64,000 bases of DNA from Piscicola geometra (GCA_943735955.1 OX030967.1:2271846-2335845); one strand, 5' to 3'; counted from the first letter of the stretch, positions 44,665-56,371 are shown. The notes: a model not told the origin generated them from the sequence alone. Numbers and translations are program-made.

Positions 44665-47629
44665 CAGTGGCGCAACCAGACCTATTCGAAGGGTCTCACA
44701 ATTTTTCGAAAATAGAAGAGTTTTTTTGATTTTTCAATATGCCATAGGATAATGATATTTTCTCTGGATGGCCATCGGGTCTTTATCTCACGAAAAACTT
44801 CATTTATCAACACAGAACATTGAGATCCCACCAAAATAACACTAACATGTCACAAATTCTGAAGAAAAATAGAACACCACTAGACCTTAACTACACTCTT
44901 GAATCTTTACACTTTTCATTTTTAAATTTTTCCAGCCATGACAAGTATATAAAGAATAACGCAGATAGACAAAATAACTCCCGAGCATTTAGAATTATTC
45001 AACCTTCATGGAAAGGATGCTGAAACTGTGTAAAGACAACTCAAAATCACATCAACACATCAAGTTTACGTGCCGATCATTCTGATCTCATTTCATGTAT
45101 CGAACTACAAGAACTCTTTTGAGCCACAAGCCTTCAGCCCGAGTTGCACTATATGCTCGATGTTACTCTGACTCTGCCAGTTACTTCATAAGATGCAGAA
45201 AGAGCATTTTATAAATTTCGGCTTATTAAAATTCATCTTAGGACGACTGTTTTTGCTCGTCGTTTGAAAAGCTTGTTTGAGAATATCTTCTTTTTTTCTA
45301 GTCTTTATTGATCACGGTTTGACAGACGCAGGCCATGTTACATGTTGCATAAGATACTAGATAATAGTAGATAATTATAGGATACTGATGCTAATGATAA
45401 TGGTTTGAAAAAAAATATTACAAGACAAAGGATATGGTGAATAGGTAATAATTAAGTAGATAAATAAGTAATAAGAATCAGAGATGATAATATAAATATA
45501 AATGTAAATTATAGAATGTGATATTTAAGAAGACGAGGGAGGAATGTTTTACTTTCAAGCGTAGTATTATAGGGGTATCAAAATTGTGTTTACGGGGTCT
45601 TAAGTTATGAGTAGATTTTTTAAGGGGGGGGGGTAAGAAATGATGAAGAACGTGGTCAGAGTTAGTAGATAGTTTAAAGAACAGTTTGGTGTTTAAAGTG
45701 GTAAACATAGAAGTGACAGATGGTTAGAGAGAGGGAAGGAAGTTAAGTCTTATGAGTTTATTAATTAGGGACTGGAGTTGCTTAATTTGTGGCTGATTAG
45801 CAAAACCAGACCAAGAAGGAGCTGCATACTTAAGGTGAGAGATGATGAGGGACTCAGTGATGTCAAAGAGTTTGGCACCAAAGAGACCATGGGAACGGAT
45901 TGTTTTGATGGCATGAAAAGTTTGATAGCATTTATTGATAATGTGATCTATGTGTGGTGAAATGTTATGGGTGTCAGTGAATGTGATACCTAAGATAGTG
46001 AGTTTGTTAGTGCGTTGAATGGAAGGATGTAAATCTGGTGGTTTGATGCGTTTATAACTATTATGGATTATGAGTTCAAATGATTTTTTGAGGTTGAGTG
46101 AGAGATTACTGAGCTTGGCCCACTTAGAGAGGGATTCAAGCTCTGATTGGATGGTGTGGGTGTTAGATGATGGAATAATGAGATAGGTGTCGTCAGCGAA
46201 TTTTAAAATATAATTAGAAGGGTGATAGGGTTGAAGTGAAGAGGCGTTGATTATAAAGGTAGATGGACCAAGAACTGAGCCTTGGACCACGCTAGAGTTG
46301 ATGGGAAGGATACTAGAAAGTTGATTTAAATAAATGGTGGAATGTGATCGGTTGGAAAGGAATGAAATGAGAAGGTTATATATGTTGTCAGGATATTTCT
46401 TACCCCCCCTTATCTGCTACCAAAACCGCTACTGCACTTCTTCCAATAATTGAAATGATGAAAAGATTTTAAGAATACTATGCAACTTAGTTTTTAGTTT
46501 TTTTTATCATTAATAAACTATCTAGATTCTTTATCAATTATAATTGGTAGTTTTTATTTAGCCCATTTACCGCCGCTACCCGGAAAAAAAATTAACATGG
46601 ATTTAAAATTTAGACTTGCATTATATGGTTATAATAACAACTCAAGCAAAATTAAAAACAATTATTTCATAAGTTTTAATAGGGCAAAATGTTGCGAAAA
46701 CGCAACGTGAGCGGATAGTGTGACATACTTATGTGCAGTAAGAAATCATAAATAAACTGATTCAAACCATATTTATTAAAACAGAAATAAATTTCAATTG
46801 CAAATAGTTCGATAAAATTCAGACTTCTAATTATTTTATTAGTTATAATAATAATTATTATTATTTTAATTACAACAAAGTAAATTATTTAACGTGAATT
46901 ACAACAGCACTCATAAACTGTTGTGTTGTTTCAAAGACGACACTGACGACGAATTTTTATTTTAATTTTATAATCAACCTATGAGAGGTTAAAAATTATA
47001 TTTTCTTCAATAAAAGCTTCAAGTTTGAAGCATTTGCGGTTTGGAATTTTTTTCCAAATTTAAAAATCAGCATTCATCTACAAAATTCAACTTTTAATTT
47101 TATAAATTTCATAATACATTAACATTAAAATAATAATTTTATTATTTTTATAATAACTATTGTAATGAATGACTAGGCTTATCAAAAATCATATGAAATC
47201 ATATTACGTCAAAGTTGCAAAAACGCACCATTGATTTTTAAAAGCATTGAAACAGTTTTACAAGTTATTTTGAATATTAAAAAAATTAATTCAAGTATTT
47301 ACTATTTTTTCAACCTGAAATTAAGACTAAATTTGTATAAAAATACTAAAATCGAATAAAAAAATGGAAAAATTATCTAAGAAAAGATTGTTTTGAGAAA
47401 TTTTAAATGTGAACAGGAAATGAAAAATTATAAATAATAAAATGAAAAAATTTGACATTTAATTTATGAAATTTAAATTTAAAATTTATTGTACAAAATA
47501 TGTTTTAAAAAAACTCGGCAAGAAAATATAAAAATTGATGTTGCAAAACGCAACAGTTGTGGTAAATAATAATTGTTTTATATACTAAAGTTGAGCCCCC
47601 CCCAGCATTTTTGGCTGGTTGCGCCCCTG
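44665..47629 (+). mobile_element. hAT transposon copy 2, interrupted by a LINE
   Basis: The same ends as copy 1 (cagtggcgcaaccag and ctggttgcgcccctg). The target duplication is ctcttcat/atcttcat, seven of eight matching. Outside the inserted LINE the sequence parallels copy 1 throughout, including the inner ccatttaccgccgc element. The transposase remnant is interrupted at gaatatct by the LINE. Confidence 0.9.
45291..46414 (-). mobile_element. 5'-truncated LINE inserted in hAT copy 2
   Basis: Minus-strand reverse transcriptase: LLISFLSNRSH near 46370, VVQGSVLGPSTF, then the catalytic box KFADDTYL at about 46200, a thumb region, and HNLRPRKHNFDTPI near 45600 after one in-frame stop at 45724. 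The 3' end carries CAATAAAG and an A-rich tail. Flanks show a tatct duplication. RT fingers and any endonuclease are missing because of 5' truncation, which is typical of target-primed reverse transcription. Its last 45 bp match the tail of SINE family A. Confidence 0.92.
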
Positions 47630-47790
47630 ATCTTCATCATCAAACATTGTTCCTTCAATAGGATTTTCAGACCAGTCATCCACATCTAAAACGTTAGCTT
47701 TTTTGAGGATAAGTGTGGTAAATGTAAATAAATTTGTAAAACTGTTTTCTGAAACTTTTTTTTCAGGAAGAATTTCAAACAAATATCAAA
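47630..47790 (-). pseudogene. Protein-like frame split by hAT copy 2
   Basis: On the minus strand an open stretch (NVLDVDDWSENPIEGTMFDD) runs into the hAT right end. On the far side (44615-44664) it continues in the same frame when one target copy is removed (SNREWINFKKNLR then stop). The reading is suggestive of a C-terminal exon that the element disrupted. Family not recognised; alternatively it is part of an older repeat. Confidence 0.35.
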
Positions 47791-47799
47791 GTGTATTCA

Positions 47800-48530
47800 T
47801 AAGCATAAATAATCAATTCTTGACTAACTTTTCAATCATTCACAGTTTAAAATATTGTTGTCCACTTGGGACCATCTAGAAATAAGAGAATGGAAAACAG
47901 ATGGGAGAGTCAGGGGATCTAAACACGACCCCTCCAGCTCAATTTTTAATAGTTTTCCGGGGGTCGACAACATGTTCAGAGTTGGAGTATGCCGAAGTGA
48001 AAAATAAAATCTATTGAAATTATTTTCAAATTTCAACTTGATACCTCGATAGATACAGTAGTAATACTACTAACACGAGAGATATACGGTGAATAGAAAG
48101 TTCTCTTTCTCAGAATTAAACAAAATTTCCTCTAATCATCGCGACGAGCGTTCAAAGCACACCTGCTTCTTTTCTTTCATAGTTAATAAGACTACTTGAG
48201 ATTTTATTCAAAAGATCACTTAATGAATTTTAGCTTTCAAACTTCAAACAATTTTGGTTTAAAGTCAAGTAACTCTGTCAATCCTCACGACTACTTCGGG
48301 AGATCCTAGGGAGAAGGTTTAGGTAATCATCACAAATTAACTTTGCGAGAGTTAGTTTAATCATTAAAGTTGTCATCATGTTGTTATGTATATTTCTTTT
48401 TTTAGAGAAAGAAAATAATCAAGTTGGAGTATGCCAACGTGAGACATAAAACCAACTGAAATTCTTTTCAAATGTCATCTTAATAACTCAATAGACACCC
48501 AACTAGCACGAGCCCACCTGGGTGAAAGAA
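47800..48530. other. Non-coding spacer with a diverged duplication
   Basis: Segments near 47975-48060 and 48422-48500 are similar to each other (ttggagtatgcc... then tcaaat(t/g)tcaacttgat). No gene was recognised. Confidence 0.4.
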
Positions 48531-48531
48531 T

Positions 48532-50512
48532 TGCAGTCGATTCACACAATATTAAAATTTTTATTTTATATTAAAAATTTTATTTTATATTAAAAATTTT
48601 ATTTTATATTAAAAATTTTGTTTTATATTAAAAATTTTATTTTATATTAAAAATTTTATTTTATATTAAAAATTTTATTTTATATTAAAAATTTTATTTT
48701 ATATTAAAAATTTTATTTCATATTAAAAATTTTATTTTATATTAAAAATTTTATTTTAAATTAAAAATTTTATTTTATTTTAAAATTTTTATTTTATATT
48801 AAAAATTGTATTTTATATTAAAAATTGTATTTCATATTAAAAATTGTATTTTATTTTAAAAATTGTATTTTATATTAAAAATTGTATTTTATATTAAAAA
48901 GTGTATTTTATATTAAAATTTTATTTTTATATTAAAAATTTTATTTTATATTAACAATTTTATTTTATATTTAAAATTTTATTTTATATTAAAAATTTTA
49001 TTTTATATTAAAAATTTTATTTTATATCAAAATTTTTATTTGATATTAAAAATTTTATTTTATGTTAAAATTTTTGTTTTATATTAAAAATTTTATTTTA
49101 TATTTAAAATTTTGTTTTATATTAAAAATTTTATTTTATATTTAAAATTTTATTTTATATTTAAAATTTTATTTTATATTTAAAATTTTATTTTATATTT
49201 AAAATTTTATTTTATATTTAAAATTTTATTTTATATTTAAAATTTTATTTTATATTTAAAATTTTATTTTATATTTAAAATTTTATTTTATATTTAAAAT
49301 TTTATTTTATATTTAAAATTTTATTTTATATTTAAAATTTTATTTTATATTTAAAATTTTATTTTATATTTAAAATTTTATTTTATATTTAAAATTTTAT
49401 TTTATATTTAAAATTTTATTTTATATTTAAAATTTCATTTTATATTTAAAATTTCATTTTATATTTAAAATTTCATTTTATATTTAAAATTTCATTTTAT
49501 ATTTAAAATTTCATTTTATATTTAAAATTTCATTTTATATTTAAAATTTCATTTTATATTTAAAATTTCATTTTATATTTAAAATTTCATTTTATATTTA
49601 AAATTTCATTTTATATTTAAAATTTCATTTTATATTTAAAATTTCATTTTATATTTAAAATTTCATTTTATATTTAAAATTTCATTTTATATTTAAAATT
49701 TCATTTTATATTTAAAATTTCATTTTATATTTAAAATTTCATTTTATATTTAAAATTTCATTTTATATTTAAAATTTCATTTTATATTTAAAATTTCATT
49801 TTATATTTAAAATTTCATTTTATATTTAAAATTTCATTTTATATTTAAAATTTCATTTTATATTTAAAATTTCATTTTATATTTAAAATTTCATTTTATA
49901 TTTAAAATTTCATTTTATATTTAAAATTTCATTTTATATTTAAAATTTCATTTTATATTTAAAATTTCATTTTATATTTAAAATTTCATTTTATATTTAA
50001 AATTTCATTTTATATTTAAAATTTCATTTTATATTTAAAATTTCATTTTATATTTAAAATTTCATTTTATATTTAAAATTTCATTTTATATTTAAAATTT
50101 CATTTTATATTTAAAATTTCATTTTATATTTAAAATTTCATTTTATATTTAAAATTTCATTTTATATTTAAAATTTCATTTTATATTTAAAATTTCATTT
50201 TATATTTAAAATTTCATTTTATATTTAAAATTTCATTTTATATTTAAAATTTCATTTTATATTTAAAATTTCATTTTATATTTAAAATTTCATTTTATAT
50301 TTAAAATTTCATTTTATATTTAAAATTTCATTTTATATTTAAAATTTCATTTTATATTTAAAATTTCATTGTATATTTAAAATTTTATTTTAAAAAATAA
50401 TTTTAACTATTTTAAGGGGTGAATCGGTTATGGGGTGAATCGGTTGAGGGGTGAATCGGTTATGGGGTGAATCGGTTATGGAGTGAATCGGTTATGGGGT
50501 GAATCGACTGCA
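48532..50512. repeat. 18-bp AT satellite bracketed by inverted tgcagtcgattcac
   Basis: About 100 units of attttattttatattaaaa (48550-49430) change to atttcattttatatttaaa (49430-50390). The block starts at tgcagtcgattcac (48532-48545) and ends at its exact reverse complement, gtgaatcgactgca (50499-50512), after a small ggggtgaatcggttat array (50413-50498). Confidence 0.9.
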
Positions 50513-50529
50513 TCCCGGGTGAAACGGGG

Positions 50530-50637
50530 AGAACACAGGATCTTGAACGAAAGGACGGCAGCAATGAGTGCGTTGATGAAGCGGACAAGACTCAAGAAAG
50601 CACACAAGATCACCATTGCCGGTGGAACATAACTTGG
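50530..50637 (-). other. Probable exon of an unresolved minus-strand gene
   Basis: A strong acceptor (aactttttcag) precedes a segment that reads either as a membrane helix (PPAMVILCAFLSLVRFINAL) or, one frame over, as Cys-rich. A short segment with strong splice signals at about 51651-51686 (acceptor gattttag, donor gtgagt) may be the preceding exon, but the phases lead to early termination. Product unknown. Confidence 0.3.
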
Positions 50638-51294
50638 CTGAAAAAGTTAAAACAATCATAAAGTGAATTCATAAAAAATAATAAAAATTCACGCAGTAAT
50701 CATTCTTAAAGTTTTAAGCTCTCTGTTACGTGTGAAAGTAGAAGTAGTTATACATTTCAGGGATTCAAATTGAGAAAGTTAAAATTGACTTTTATTCATA
50801 TTTTTTTCATAAATGTAATCTATGTGGATTAATCCAGATTTGACTACAGACTTTGAGTCTTTTTATATTTAGGTTTTCAATTTCAAAAAAACTTGCTTTA
50901 TGTATACTCATGTATGTATTATAGAGTATAAAAATAATTTCAAACACAATAATTGTATTAATCTTTTTTAATTGAGCAAATAGATTTTCAGATTATCAGT
51001 GAACACTGACAGCCATAAAACCTCATCTAAAAAACAATATAAAATTTCTGAATGTAATTTTTGTTTAGTTTTCTTTTTTTCCTTCTTTTTTACACAATTG
51101 TTACTATATTCTGCAATGCATTGCTGCATAAATTAGAAATTTGAAATCAACTTTTTAAAACGGCGCCTGTAATGGTTTTTGAAAATAATTTAATTAATAT
51201 TCTATTACATTTTAATGTTAAAACTTAAATTCTTTTAAAAGAACCCAGTATTGTAGAAAAATCTATATTATCAAGCAAATCATGATAGTGTATT

Positions 51295-51497
51295 AATGTC
51301 CCGATCACCATTATGAGAAATCGGGACAAACAGTGCTATTTTACTAGTTTAGAAGCTTCATGAAATAAATTATTAGACGATGCTTATCTCAAAATACTCT
51401 TCATTCAATGCATTCTTTAATTAGTATTATAAAAATACTACAAAAACTACTGTAAATTCGTGACACCTAATCCTAGTCGTAGGTGAATCGGGACATT
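51295..51497. mobile_element. Small MITE-like inverted repeat (aatgtcccgat)
   Basis: Begins aatgtcccgatcacc and ends in the inverted form ggtgaatcgggacatt; about 200 bp, no ORF. Confidence 0.55.
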
Positions 51498-51824
51498 TGT
51501 GTTAACTTCATGGTGTGCATGATATAAAATAATGATATAGTTTTATGAAAAATAAACATAAGAGCCCAATATTTAACATTTATCTTTTTTACCCATTAAA
51601 TGTATTCAGAGAATAAAATTATATTACTCACTTGTTGCTTAATAAATCGCGATGATCAACGAGACGCTAAAATCAGAACAGAAATTGTTGGAATGAACAA
51701 AATAGGCAAAAACTCATATAAATTGAGTATTCTAAAATCGAGAGAAGTAAAAAAAAGTTTTTAAATATTCCTATGACTGAATAAATCAAACCGGATAGAA
51801 CTAACTAAAACATAAATCTAAATA

Positions 51825-51915
51825 TTTAATCAATCAATCAATCAATCACTAATGATTTGTATAGCGCCCTTTACTAAGTGAACAAAGGCGCTCTTCAAAT
51901 AAATTGGTTAAATAA
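51825..51915. repeat. SINE/LINE tail (gatttgtatagcgccc)
   Basis: The phrase tttgtatagcgccctttac followed by aaggcgct is a widespread invertebrate retroposon tail. A related tail ends the SINE at 55112-55291. Confidence 0.55.
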
Positions 51916-52141
51916 AACGGTTTTTAGACCATTACCAATATATGTATATATATAAATTAAAATATATATATAAACACACGATCAACCTCAATAATCCAAC
52001 CTCACCCACCCCACCATGACAATCACCGCCAAAAAATCACTATCACCATAAATAAAAAATTCTTTCATCACCACAATACCAACACTCATACCACAGCACA
52101 ATCATTACCACATCATCCTCAAAACACAATCATCATTCTTC

Positions 52142-52282
52142 TCAATTTTCTGTCTTGCCACTGGTGCCGAGGCTGCGAAAGAGGGTGAAGGAGAAGTCTT
52201 TGCCAACGCTGGTACTGCTGCTGCTATGGAAAGCTTTCTCCTTTATCCTTTCTCCTTGAGCGCTTTGATTCCCTGCGGCCAT
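52142..52282 (-). CDS. 46-aa small ORF in a GC-rich island
   Basis: ATG to TGA, beginning MAAGNQSAQGERIKEKAF, then a Ser-rich stretch, then DFSFTLFRSLGTSGKTEN. It lies in one of the few GC-rich, non-repetitive islands of the AT-rich half and has a good ATG context (caagATGg). An alternative upstream ATG in another frame gives 25 aa. Unrecognised; it could be a first exon. Confidence 0.4.
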   Translation of the reverse strand: MAAGNQSAQGERIKEKAFHSSSSTSVGKDFSFTLFRSLGTSGKTEN

Positions 52283-52319
52283 CTTGGTCTGCTGCGGCCA
52301 TTCTCGACAGATTCAAAAC

Positions 52320-53060
52320 AACCAACATTTGAACTAAAAACATTCTAATTAATTAAATTTAATTTTTATTTAGACTTTAGATTCTAAAATTTTAATATAT
52401 TATACCCAAAACCGTTTATTCCACAAATTTATTTGAGCGGCTGCCAAAATGGAAGCCGCTAACCAAAGATCAATATTTGAGATTTGTAAAAGAAATTTAA
52501 GACATGCGTTTTTAGCCTATTTTCAATTTTTAAATAGCTAGAAATTATAATATCGTAGTATTTATTATGAAAATTTTAGATGGATAATATTTTTATATTC
52601 CTTTTCTTCAAAAAAATGCATCCAGTCTTGGATACGATTTTCCATTCTTTGAAAAACAAGTAAGACACTGCAAATCGTAAGTTTGTAATCGATTCTGGAT
52701 TAACCCTTATGTTTAATTTAAATTTTAAATGAACTTTTTTTAATTAAAGCCAAATCTACATATAATAGTTAAAACTATGAAATAACACTGTACTAGTGGA
52801 GATTGGAATTTGAAACCACGAATTTTAAAATTTGTTAAAATCTGAAAAAATAGCTTCAATAATAGGACACAGATTCAAAAATCGTCATTTTATTAAAAAT
52901 CCTATTAGTTTTATCTTTGAAAAAAATCAGTCTCAAAAGCAATACTGAAATACATTTCTGATTCTCAGCAAAAACAATTCTTAGAATAAAATCAAACACA
53001 TTTAGACTTTTACGAATTGTTCACATTCCAAAACCTCGTAACTTTAAACTAGTTTTTCTC
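52320..53060. other. AT-rich sequence without recognised features
   Basis: No open exon, inverted repeat or tandem array is visible. Confidence 0.4.
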
Positions 53061-53075
53061 AAAACTTTAATTATC

Positions 53076-53431
53076 CTACTTTTCATCATATTCATCAGCC
53101 TCAGGATACCAGCGCTTGCCCAGCCACCTCTTGTGCAATCTGGGCGGCTCTGACATACCGCTAGGACTGTGAAAGGTTTAATAAATTCTAATAAATTTTT
53201 AGATTTAATGATTGAGAAATGATCAATTTTGTGACTTTAAATCGATTCAGGTCGGAAAATAAATGTTATACACATGTAAAAACAGGGTTTAAAATAGTTT
53301 CAAAACGTTCAACTACTGGAATAAGCATTTTACCTTACGCCTTTTGACAAATCTGCCTCACACTCTTCTGCGTAAAAGTTCAGCATCACAGCCAGCAGAC
53401 AAACCAACATTACCACTTTGGTAAAATTCAT
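53076..53431 (-). CDS. 62-aa secreted precursor with dibasic sites (neuropeptide-like), two exons
   Basis: Exon 1 (53334-53431) encodes MNFTKVVMLVCLLAVMLNFY and AEECEADLSKG, a clear signal peptide. Exon 2 (53076-53166) encodes PPRLHKRWLGKRWYPEADEY and ends after two more residues at a stop. Phase 2 is kept (ag|t) and the total is 63 codons. After the signal peptide there are two Lys-Arg sites: KR before WLGKR, where the Gly would become an amide after cleavage, and then an acidic tail. This layout is typical of neuropeptide or peptide-hormone precursors, although the liberated WLG-amide would be unusually short, so the active product could instead be the upstream or downstream peptide. TATA box at 53507-53522. 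No known family recognised. Confidence 0.65.
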
Positions 53432-53506
53432 TTTTTTGTGGAAAGTTAACTATCTATTGAAAACTAATTCAAGTCACTATGTTGGATTTTCGGACTTTGC
53501 TGAGTG

Positions 53507-53522
53507 TTTTATATATATATAG
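53507..53522 (-). promoter_or_regulatory. TATA box of the dibasic-site peptide gene
   Basis: tatatatatataaaa on the minus strand, 76-90 bp upstream of the ATG at 53431. Confidence 0.6.
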
Positions 53523-53643
53523 ACAAATTGTTTGCAAGTTTGATGTGATATCTATAGCTTGATTTGAAGAAACCATTTCAAAGAAAGTTTTAACTTATTT
53601 TATTCAAATACTGCGACTAATCAATTATGAAAAACACGACAAA

Positions 53644-54139
53644 TTAAGCTCCACTTAGAAGAACATACTCATAGACAGATGTTGCCGTGATGACGCTCAA
53701 ACAGAATTTAAATTCTCCTTAAAATTTTTTTTTCAACAACATAAGAATTGAAATCTCAAAAATGTTGAGCCCTTTGAAATAATGTAGAATCTTACTTCAA
53801 GCCAAATGGGACTATCGCTTGATGTTTTTGCAAAAAACCCTTTCATTTAATTTATTCATTTATTGTTGTTTTTCAAAACCTTCTCATTTAATTTATTTAT
53901 TCAGTGTTGTGAAACTGATATAATAAACTGTCCAAGCCAAAGGGCCAATTCGCTACAATTAGAGTGAAGTTCTTCCTACTTATTCTGAATAATTCATTTG
54001 AAGATTATCATTCGTTGAAATCCACGTTTTTGTCGATGCCACTTACGCAGAAGCCCTCGAGCAGGTGGTGACGTCGCACGCCTGTAGATGGCGCTTCCAA
54101 AGCCACTCTCAATTCCCAGATAAGCATTTGAAATGTTGC
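53644..54139 (-). CDS. Unrecognised gene, last two exons
   Basis: Exon 54047-54139 (acceptor ctattgcag, donor gtaagt) reads NISNAYLGIESGFGSAIYRR then ATSPPARGLL. It joins in phase to exon 53644-53717, which reads EFKFCLSVITATSVYEYVLL then SGA and stop. Strong splice signals and phase agreement support coding. The start was not found; upstream exons may lie beyond 54560. Confidence 0.4.
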
Positions 54140-54769
54140 CTGCAATAGACTTATTATCAATAATAATAATAATAATATTATTATATTACAGTGAGGATAG
54201 AATACTTATAAGTTGTATATTTAGGCACCCTCTTAAAATAGAATTTATTTTTAAAATTGAAATGTTCTCTTCACCTGGTGGTTATGGGAAACGTTTCGCT
54301 TTTTTGAAAAATTAATTTTTAAATAGAATCCCAGATGGAATGCCAGGTTTCAAAGCTGGTCATCTTTTCAAATGAATAAATTATGAAGCCGATTTGAGAT
54401 CTCTAAAATCTCGATTTACATTGAAAAAAACAACTTGTCTTAACTATTTTAACTTGAATTTATTTCTTTTGAAAAAAATTTTAAACATTTTTATTATTAT
54501 AGTTTTTGATGATTACTGACTACAATAAATATTGTTAAACTGCAAGATTGATAAATATTGATGATTCACATAATGGATAATAGCACTGCTTGTGCCCAAT
54601 GCTCCCTATTGGGATCATTATTTTATAAGGGGTTAAAAGAAACTCAGCATAATTATTTTTTGCCAGTGTGTTGAGTAAGTAGAATCGACAGAAACACTGT
54701 GGCATGGCCACTAATGACTAAGGCGTTAATGGGTTGAGCATAACAACATTTGAAATATAAGAGCTTTGT

Positions 54770-55042
54770 GGACTGCATCTTCCTTTAAAGGATGTCCAAA
54801 CACGTCTTTTTTCAATGCCATCATACTTTCTGGGTTCTTCTGAATATCGGCAATCTTCTTTATAGCGTGCTGGAATGCAGGTGCCTGAATTATAGAGTTA
54901 ACGATTGAGTCAATAAAAGAAAAAATATGAGAGAAGAATTATTCCAATCCTTACCATCTCGAGATTGGAGAGGTTGTGATAGTTCCCATAAACAAGGGTC
55001 ATCCAAGGCCCAGTGAGGATTTTCCCAACCAAACCAAGGGCC
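54770..55042 (-). CDS. Two exons of a transposon-associated GPWM-type protein
   Basis: An exon of about 87 nt at 54955-55042 reads ALGLVGKILTGPWMTLVYGN and ends NLSNLEM before gtaagg. The next exon (about 54775-54891) reads APAFQHAIKKIADIQKNPES and DVFGHPLKEDAVHKAL. The GL.GK..TGPWM motif recurs in uncharacterised, multi-copy proteins of aquatic invertebrates that behave like transposon cargo; this is recollection, not a search. A related upstream exon may lie at 55366-55749. Confidence 0.45.
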
Positions 55043-55111
55043 TGCAGTGGCACCATTATAGTTATTATAGTTGAACTATTATGATTAACCTTTAAAAATA
55101 AATAAATGTCA

Positions 55112-55291
55112 GTTTTGTATAGCGCCCGGGCACGCAACTGAAGCGCCACTCACACGACATATGTCGTGAAACACCGCATCATATACACTAGGTATATGAT
55201 AGCTCACGGTTGGCTGTTCAGGGATTTGAACTGGCGACCTTTAAGTTGCAGGTCTAACGACTTACCATCTAAGCCAACCCGCTCGCTTTAG
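55112..55291 (-). mobile_element. SINE family A with an alternative tail
   Basis: The same tRNA-like head as 2236-2482 (on the plus strand, ggcgaccttt and ttaccatctaagcc), but the far end is cagttttgtatagcgcccgg instead of the tgacagacgcaggcc tail. Confidence 0.75.
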
Positions 55292-55365
55292 CTTCTTTTG
55301 TTTCTCCTGCAGGTACTTAGACTTCCACATGTCTAAAGACGCCCTTCTTCTTTCCGACTGCTGCT

Positions 55366-55749
55366 TCAAGACTCTTTCTGGGCTACAAAACCTGAAAGCC
55401 TACTTATTATACGTTCTAATTTAATAACTTTTGTATTAGCGCGCTCCAAGCTACTTTTATTATATTCACAACTCTTACAACTACTTGATACATCTTCTAC
55501 ACATTCATTCATACCATCTGGTAAATCTGCTACACATTCATTCATCTCTTCTAGCCGAACAGAAACTGGCTGATATCTAGAAGCTGCAGAAAGATAATCT
55601 ACCAAATAATTAAATTGTCTTTTTCTAAATACACGAACTTTGTCATAAACGGTCTTAAAATACCTCATCAAATTGCCATCACTAACAGAAAAGACCATAT
55701 TCATAGAATGCAAAGTCCTTAATGCTAATGTCCAATTAGGCTGCTTCAA
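55366..55749 (-). CDS. Open frame of about 127 aa, possibly the same transposon-like gene
   Basis: Reads MKQPNWTLALRTLHSMNMVF, then RYFKTVYDKVRVFRKRQF, a Glu/Cys-containing segment and a coiled-coil-like end. The composition is protein-like without low complexity, on the same strand as the GPWM exons 320 bp downstream, from which it is separated by the SINE at 55112. Family not identified. Confidence 0.4.
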   Translation of the reverse strand: MKQPNWTLALRTLHSMNMVFSVSDGNLMRYFKTVYDKVRVFRKRQFNYLVDYLSAASRYQPVSVRLEEMNECVADLPDGMNECVEDVSSSCKSCEYNKSSLERANTKVIKLERIISRLSGFVAQKES

Positions 55750-55799
55750 ATGACTACGAGGACAAAGAAAATGAACAAAACCATTCAGAAGTCTCTTGA

Positions 55800-56370
55800 G
55801 ACTGGCATGGATGCAACAACCTCAGTAAATGTCTTCTGCACACAACCAAGAAATTGAAAGGCAATCGCTCATTTATTTGAAAACGAAATAAAGCTTTCCG
55901 ATCACGCAGATTTGTGAAGAAGAATACAGATTTTAAATTTACTGCGAAACTTTATAGTTTTCATATCTTAAATTAATTTTTATCCTTGTTTTTGACAGTT
56001 AAATACGGGTGCGTCTTAGACAGGTGTTTTACCGTACTTGAAAAAATAGTTCACATTCAATAGTGATTTATAAAAAATTCAATTAAAAAAGTACTTAGTA
56101 TTTTAAACCGCATTGTCATCCATTAACAACCTTTCAAATATCATGATACACTCAAACCAAATCCCAGGTCCCAAATTTGTATGCAAAAATATTAAGACAA
56201 GCGTTTAAAAATATTAGACTTTCTACACGTATTTCTTGAATTAATCCTTGTAACGAAAGTTATGTTTTAAGCAAAAAGTTTACAATTCTTGAAAATTCTT
56301 TAAAAACTGAAAGATACAATGGTGGAGCAAACTGTTGGCTTTTGAGAAAAATAATGATGATGATCATGAT
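55800..56370. other. AT-rich spacer
   Basis: No gene or repeat recognised. Confidence 0.4.
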
Positions 56371-56371
56371 T

